Source: BOG-908 sp964242035 (GTDB taxonomy: Bacteria; Pseudomonadota; Alphaproteobacteria; Acetobacterales; Acetobacteraceae). Taken from it: a stretch of 10,620 nt of DNA. The DNA is taken from NCBI GenBank assembly GCA_964242035.1, contig CAXTCL010000131.1:1-10620 (forward strand). The letters run 5' to 3'. The notes under the pieces were generated by a model. It worked only from the letters and a program-made list of their open reading frames with translations, ran no database searches and was not told the origin of the DNA. Made by a program: the position numbers and the translations under genes. Shown here piece by piece: positions 7,066 to 10,620 of the stretch (positions are counted from its first letter, which is position 1; every line of letters starts with the position of its first letter).

Positions 7066-7608
7066 ATGCCCGCTAGCACCGCGCGCATGATCCTGATGCG
7101 CCACGGCCAGAGCGAGTTCAACCTCCACTTCTCCGCAACCAAACGCGACCCAGGCATCACCGACCCGAGCCTGACGCCGCTCGGCCAGGCGCAGGCGGAG
7201 GCCGCCGCGCTGGCCCTGGCCGGCGAGGGCATAACCCGCATCGTGGCCTCACCCTACACCCGCGCACTACAGACGGCCGCGCCCACCGCGCGCGCGCTCG
7301 GCCTGCCCGTGCAGGTCCATGCCGGCGTGCGCGAGCGCTACCATTTCACGTGTGACATCGGCTCCTCGCCGGCCACGCTGGCCGCCGCCTGGCCGGGCCA
7401 CGCATTCGACCACCTCGACGAGGTCTGGTGGCCATCCGCCACCGAAAGCGAGCAGAGCGTGGAGGCGCGCGCTTCGGCGTTCCGTGCGGAGATGGCGGCG
7501 GACCCGGACTGGTCGCGCACGCTGGTGGTGAGCCATTGGGCGTTTCTGCTCACGCTTACGGGGCAGAGCCTGGATAATGGGCAGTGGATACGGTTCGACC
7601 CTAAGTAA
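7066..7608 (+). CDS. Histidine phosphatase (phosphoglycerate mutase-like) family protein
   Basis: This 180-residue protein belongs to the histidine phosphatase superfamily, whose members transfer phosphate through a catalytic His. LMRHGQSEFN (10-19) holds the RHG motif, with His13 as the phospho-acceptor. ASPYTRALQTA follows about 45 residues later and supplies an active-site Arg. SHWAFLL (156-162) supplies the second His; Trp replaces the more usual Gly after it, which also occurs in related proteins. The substrate cannot be read from the sequence. The start is uncertain: ATG at 7066 is used here, but ATG at 7087 (MILMRHG) or TTG at 7051 are possible, and none has a good ribosome-binding site. 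It lies between tim44 and secB. The final AAG-TAA belongs to the conserved edge of a hairpin element. Confidence 0.87.
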   Translation: MPASTARMILMRHGQSEFNLHFSATKRDPGITDPSLTPLGQAQAEAAALALAGEGITRIVASPYTRALQTAAPTARALGLPVQVHAGVRERYHFTCDIGSSPATLAAAWPGHAFDHLDEVWWPSATESEQSVEARASAFRAEMAADPDWSRTLVVSHWAFLLTLTGQSLDNGQWIRFDPK

Positions 7609-7790
7609 GGAAGCAAGCAAGGCCTTCTTTTTTGAAAAAAAGAAGCAAAAAACTTTTTCTCCTGCGCCTGCCCCACGTCGCGTCCTGTTTCTGCAAACGC
7701 GCGTACCGGCAGGACCAGGCAGGGCCTTGATGCAGGCGGGGGAACAAAAGTTTTTTGCTTCTTTTTTTCAAAAAAGAAGGCCTTGCCTTC
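7609..7790. repeat. Paired inverted hairpin element 3 (both arms TTC-type)
   Basis: The left arm (7619-7657) and right arm (7746-7784) are perfect reverse complements over 39 bases, the best-paired element in the window. Edge sequence GGAAGCAAGCA (7609-7619) joins the left arm directly to the phosphatase stop codon. The spacer, about 88 bases, contains CGCCTGC (7665-7671) complementary to GCAGGCG (7732-7738). It lies between two plus-strand genes, so a transcript from the phosphatase would cross it before secB. It could end that transcript. The promoter of secB must then lie in the spacer or in the 55 bases after the right arm. Confidence 0.9.
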
Positions 7791-7831
7791 CTACCCTCCC
7801 GCCCCCGTGCTACCGCGCCGGCAACGCCCCC

Positions 7832-7836
7832 AGGAG
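7832..7836 (+). promoter_or_regulatory. Ribosome-binding site of secB
   Basis: AGGAG stands eight bases before the secB ATG and fixes that start. It is one of the best ribosome-binding sites in the window. Confidence 0.8.
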
Positions 7837-7844
7837 CCACCTAG

Positions 7845-8381
7845 ATGTCCGAGACAACCACCGACCCGACCGCCGCGCAGCAGGGCATGCCCCCGCTCGT
7901 CGTCAACGTGCAATACATCAAGGACCTCTCCTTCGAAGTCCCGAACGCGCCGGAGATCTACGCCACCCTGCGCAGCCAGCCTGCCGTGCAGATCAACCTG
8001 GACGTGCAAGCCCGCGCGCTACAGGAAGGCCAGAACGTCTACGAGGTGGTCCTCGCGGTAAAGGCCGAGGCGCGCGAGACACCTGCTGCAGGCACCACGA
8101 ACGGCAGTGCGGCCCCTACCGAAAGCCGCCCGGTGTTCATCGCCGAACTGCAATATGCCGGCGTGTTCACCCTGAACGGCGTGCCGCCTGAGGCCGTCGA
8201 GCCGCTGCTCCTCATCGAATGCCCGCGCCTGCTGTTCCCGTTCGCACGCTCCGTGCTGTCGGACGTGACGCGCGAGGGCGGCTTCCCGCCTGTGCTGCTG
8301 CAGCCGATCGATTTCGTAGGGCTTTGGCAGAGCCGGCGCCAGCAGGCAGGCGGCGCGCCTCAGGTCTCGGCGCCGAATTAG
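7845..8381 (+). CDS. secB: Protein-export chaperone SecB
   Basis: This 178-residue cytoplasmic chaperone keeps precursor proteins unfolded and hands them to SecA for export through SecYEG; it works as a tetramer. The family signature is clear: NVQYIKDLSFEVPNAPEI (25-42), VQINLDVQAR, AELQYAGVFTL (about 105-115), ECPRLLFPFARSVLSDVTREGGFPP and LLQPIDFVGLW near the C-terminus. A short Gly/Ala/Thr-rich insertion (about 83-97) makes it slightly longer than usual. The start ATG has AGGAG eight bases upstream. The gene ends TAG-AAG-TAA, two in-frame stops of which the second belongs to the adjoining hairpin element. Two hairpin elements separate it from its neighbours, so it may be transcribed alone. 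secD lies nearby, also serving the Sec pathway. Confidence 0.97.
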   Translation: MSETTTDPTAAQQGMPPLVVNVQYIKDLSFEVPNAPEIYATLRSQPAVQINLDVQARALQEGQNVYEVVLAVKAEARETPAAGTTNGSAAPTESRPVFIAELQYAGVFTLNGVPPEAVEPLLLIECPRLLFPFARSVLSDVTREGGFPPVLLQPIDFVGLWQSRRQQAGGAPQVSAPN

Positions 8382-8539
8382 AAGTAAGGAAGCAAGCAGT
8401 CCTTTTTTGAAAAAAAGGACCAAAAAACTTTTGCTCCCTGTCGCCTGCGGAAACAGCCTGGGTGCCTCGGGATAGATCGAGCCGGCGGAACAGCAGGGAC
8501 GAAAGTTTTTTGCTTCTTTCTTTCAAAAAAGAAGGCCTT
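8382..8539. repeat. Paired inverted hairpin element 4 (mixed arm types)
   Basis: The left arm (8395-8432) is TCC-type, with GTCC and GGAC around T6-G-A7. The right arm (8501-8539) is inverted TTC-type. Edge sequence AAGTAAGGAAGCAAGCA (8382-8398) matches that at the phosphatase end exactly. The spacer (8433-8500) contains GGTGCC and GGGATAGATCGAG, shared with the element at 112-260 in reverse. TCCCTG (8435-8440) is complementary to CAGGGA (8494-8499). It separates secB from the MOSC gene, both on plus. The right arm ends only 28 bases before the MOSC start. Confidence 0.88.
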
Positions 8540-8567
8540 CCTTTCTCCCTGCCTTAAGACCGTCCTA

Positions 8568-9392
8568 TTGCACCTCGCTGAAATCCACATCTTCCCCGTC
8601 AAGGCTCTCGCCGGCATGAGCGTGAGTGCCGCCGGCTGTGAGCCCTGCGGTCTGTGCGGCGACCGCCGCTGGATGGTCATCGACCACAACAACCGTTTCC
8701 TGACCCAGCGCGTGCTGCCCCGGATGGCGGTCATCGCGGCGGACATCATGCCGGCAGGCCTTCGCCTGTCCGCGCCGGGACAGGCGCCGCTGGAGATCGA
8801 CACACCTGCGCCGGACGCTGCGCCCGAGCCGGTGGTCGTCTGGCGGGACACCGTAGTGGCCGCACCAGCCTGCGCACAGGCAAATGCCTGGATCAGCGCC
8901 GCACTCGGCCAGGCCTGCCGTCTCGTGCACCTGCGCGATCCTGGCGCCCGCATGTCCAGTTCGGCGTTCGCGCAGCCCGGCGAGACGGTGAGCTTCGCCG
9001 ACGGCTTTCCGGTGCTCCTCACCTCCGCCGGCTCGCTGGCCGACCTGAACGCGCGGCTTGCCGTGCCTGTGCCGATCAGCCGTTTCCGCGGCAACCTGGT
9101 CATAGAAGGCGCGCCGGCGTGGGCCGAGGACAGCTGGCGGCTAATACGCATAGGCGGCGCCACCTTCCGCGTGGCCAAGCCATGCGACCGGTGCACCGTG
9201 ACGACGATAGACCAGGCCACCGGCGAGCGCCCGCAGCGCATGGAGCCGCTGCGCACGCTGGGCCAGTTCCGGCAGGAGGAGCGCGGCATCATGTTCGGCC
9301 AGAACCTGGTGCCTTTGGTGCTTGGGCGGGTCTCGGTTGGGGATGCAATAGAGGTGCTGGAGAGCGGCCCGCCTAACGTGAACCCGCTCTAA
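8568..9392 (+). CDS. MOSC-domain protein (YcbX/mARC-like)
   Basis: This 274-residue protein has the MOSC N-terminal beta-barrel domain (about 1-115; IHIFPVKALAG 6-16, GDRRWMVID 31-39) followed by the MOSC domain (about 120-270). Family members bind a molybdenum cofactor; YcbX and mARC proteins reduce N-hydroxylated compounds. KPCDRC (204-209) supplies Cys206, the usual molybdenum-ligand position, plus a second Cys209. FADGFPVLLTS (143-153) and RFRGNLVIEG (172-181) are typical of the family. No ferredoxin domain is fused, so an external electron donor would be needed. The start is TTG at 8568; no in-frame ATG lies close upstream and no good ribosome-binding site was seen. The specific substrate is unknown. 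The stop TAA abuts a hairpin element. Confidence 0.9.
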   Translation: MHLAEIHIFPVKALAGMSVSAAGCEPCGLCGDRRWMVIDHNNRFLTQRVLPRMAVIAADIMPAGLRLSAPGQAPLEIDTPAPDAAPEPVVVWRDTVVAAPACAQANAWISAALGQACRLVHLRDPGARMSSSAFAQPGETVSFADGFPVLLTSAGSLADLNARLAVPVPISRFRGNLVIEGAPAWAEDSWRLIRIGGATFRVAKPCDRCTVTTIDQATGERPQRMEPLRTLGQFRQEERGIMFGQNLVPLVLGRVSVGDAIEVLESGPPNVNPL

Positions 9393-9524
9393 GAAAGAAA
9401 GGCCTTCTTTTTTGAAAAACAGAAGCAAGAAATTTTTGGTCCGCTATCGCGCGCTCTTTCCGTCAGCCGCCGACAGGGAGCAAAAGTTTTTTGGTCCTTT
9501 TTTCCAAAAAAGGACTGCTTGCTT
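9393..9524. repeat. Paired inverted hairpin element 5 (mixed arm types, short spacer)
   Basis: The left arm (9399-9437) is TTC-type with several changes (GAAAAACAGAAG, then CAAGAAATTTTT). The right arm (9482-9524) is inverted TCC-type and ends TGCTTGCTT. The spacer is about 44 bases, the shortest here. On the minus strand the spacer begins GCTCCCTGTCG, identical to the start of the spacer at 8433 on plus. The element is therefore related to the one at 8395-8539 and inverted relative to it. It separates the MOSC gene from secD. Confidence 0.85.
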
Positions 9525-9581
9525 GTCTTGCCTGCACACAGCCTGCATACCCCGCCGAAACCGGAGCCCCGTCCGCCCACC

Positions 9582-10620
9582 ATGATGTATTTCAGCCGCG
9601 GCAAGACCGCAGCCATTCTGGGCGTCTGCCTGCTCGGCCTGCTGCTCTGCCTGCCGAACTTCCTGCCCGCACCGGCCGCCTGGGTGCCCTGGCGTCGCGT
9701 GCACCTGGGCCTGGACCTGCGCGGCGGCAGCTACCTGCTGATGCAGGTGGACATGGACGCGGTGCAGCGCGAGCGGCTGGACGCGCTGGCGGACGGCGCG
9801 CGCGCCACCCTGCTGCACGAGCATGTCGGCTACCAGAACCTGGCCGCCGAGGCCGCCAACCAGCGCGTGTTCCTGCACCTGCGCGACGCCTCCCAGCATG
9901 ACGCCGCGGTGCGCGCCCTGCGCGCCATGCCGGCCAACACGCCTGGCGAGTTCGCGGTGTCCGACCTGGCCGGCAACAACCTGGCCATAACCCTGTCCCA
10001 GGCCGCCCTGGTACGAACCGCGGCCGACGCGGTGGAACGCTCCATCGAGATCGTGCGCCGCCGCATAGATGAGACCGGCGTGGTCGATCCGCAGATCACC
10101 AAGCAGGGCGAGGACCGCATCGTGGTCCAGTTGCCCGGCGTGGAGGATCCGAACCGGGTCAAGGAACTGCTCGGCAAGACTGCCAAGATGACCTTCCACC
10201 TGCTGGACGAGACGGCGGTGCCCGGCGCGCCAGCCGAGCCGGGCGTAGAGCTGCTGCCGATGCAGAACGACCCTGCCCAGAAGCTGCCCATACGCAAGCG
10301 CATAGAGGTGGACGGCGCGAACCTGACGAACGCCCAGCCCGGTTTCAGCCAGCAGGATGGCGCGTCCGTGGTGAACTTCACCTTCGATTCGGTCGGCGCC
10401 CGCCGGTTCGCCGACACGTCCCGCAACAACGTCGGCAAGCGCTTCGCCATCGTGCTGGACAACCAGATCCTCTCGGCACCGGTGATACGCGAAGCCATCC
10501 TCGGGGGGACTGGCCAGATCAGCGGCAGCTTCACGCCGGAATCCGCCAAGGACCTGGCCGTGCTGCTGCGCGCCGGCGCCCTGCCCGCCCCGCTGACCGT
10601 CATCGAGGAACGCACCGTAG
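9582..10620 (+). CDS. secD: Protein translocase subunit SecD (5' part, runs off window)
   Basis: SecD, with SecF, forms a proton-driven inner-membrane complex that helps pull secreted proteins through SecYEG on the periplasmic side. The visible 346 residues begin MMYFSRGKTA, with the first membrane helix at about 9-27. HLGLDLRGGSYLLMQVD (41-57) is the family hallmark. The periplasmic P1 domain follows, with IVRRRIDETGVVDPQI, IVVQLPGVEDPNRVKELLG and KRFAIVLDNQILSAPVIREAI. The later membrane helices lie past the window edge. Two ATGs occur in tandem (9582 and 9585); GGAG at 9563-9566 is 15 bases upstream of the first, rather far. No yajC gene precedes it, although yajC often does. The MOSC gene lies upstream instead, beyond a hairpin element. 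The coding frame stays open to the last base. Confidence 0.96.
   Translation, partial: MMYFSRGKTAAILGVCLLGLLLCLPNFLPAPAAWVPWRRVHLGLDLRGGSYLLMQVDMDAVQRERLDALADGARATLLHEHVGYQNLAAEAANQRVFLHLRDASQHDAAVRALRAMPANTPGEFAVSDLAGNNLAITLSQAALVRTAADAVERSIEIVRRRIDETGVVDPQITKQGEDRIVVQLPGVEDPNRVKELLGKTAKMTFHLLDETAVPGAPAEPGVELLPMQNDPAQKLPIRKRIEVDGANLTNAQPGFSQQDGASVVNFTFDSVGARRFADTSRNNVGKRFAIVLDNQILSAPVIREAILGGTGQISGSFTPESAKDLAVLLRAGALPAPLTVIEERTV

Noticed and set aside
7577..8191. Plus-strand open frame of 204 codons crossing a hairpin element and the start of secB
   Set aside because: It runs out of frame through the end of the phosphatase gene, both repeat arms and secB. The arms yield a recurring KAFFFEKKKQKTF-like peptide that is an artefact of the repeat.
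8378..9292. Minus-strand open frame of 304 codons
   Set aside because: It is antisense to the MOSC gene and includes a translated repeat arm.
112..9524. The repeated arms considered as a CRISPR array
   Set aside because: The arms are spread over 9 kb, alternate in orientation and lie between genes, and no cas genes are present.
9830..10615. Minus-strand open frame of 261 codons, and another at 9444-10199
   Set aside because: Both are antisense to secD, whose plus-strand frame has unmistakable family motifs.

Overview
This is a GC-rich window from the chromosome of an alphaproteobacterium. A Tim44-domain gene and an MltA-type murein lytic transglycosylase gene lie back to back beside secB, an arrangement I associate with alphaproteobacteria. 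SecB, a TolC/EmrA-type export set and frequent GTG/TTG starts fit this. A member of the Acetobacteraceae is my best guess, from memory of similar AT-rich repeats in that group, but I cannot verify it here.

Layout. A complete tRNA-Arg(CCG) opens the window (1-77). A tolC-like outer-membrane factor (299-1684, minus) is divergent from two overlapping EmrA/HlyD-type adaptor genes (1802-4035, plus). No inner-membrane pump is present. A solitary beta-class DNA methyltransferase (4196-4987, minus) follows. Next comes the envelope pair tim44-mltA (6912 down to 5111, minus). Rightwards run a histidine phosphatase (7066-7608), secB (7845-8381), a MOSC-domain protein (8568-9392) and the 5' part of secD (from 9582, cut by the window edge). 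SecB and SecD both serve Sec-dependent export, and Tim44 and MltA also act at the envelope.

The most striking content lies between the genes. Five gaps hold a paired AT-rich element of roughly 125-170 bp: two inverted arms of about 39 bp around a 44-88 bp GC-rich spacer. A sixth gap holds one arm only. Each arm is a local palindrome (CTTC-T6-G-A7-GAAG) followed by CAAAAAACTTTT. A second arm type keeps the palindrome with compensatory changes (GTCC...GGAC). Three elements carry one arm of each type and share spacer sequence, which gives them an orientation. At five genes the conserved outer edge of the arm (TAAGGAAG-like) lies in frame at the stop codon. In four it is the stop codon, and in the fifth it is a second in-frame stop.

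The methyltransferase gene lies between two identical 40-bp copies of one arm in direct orientation. This suggests gain by insertion and possible loss by recombination. The simplest reading is a dispersed, possibly mobile, bidirectional terminator-like element family. No transposase, CRISPR array or complete defence system was seen.
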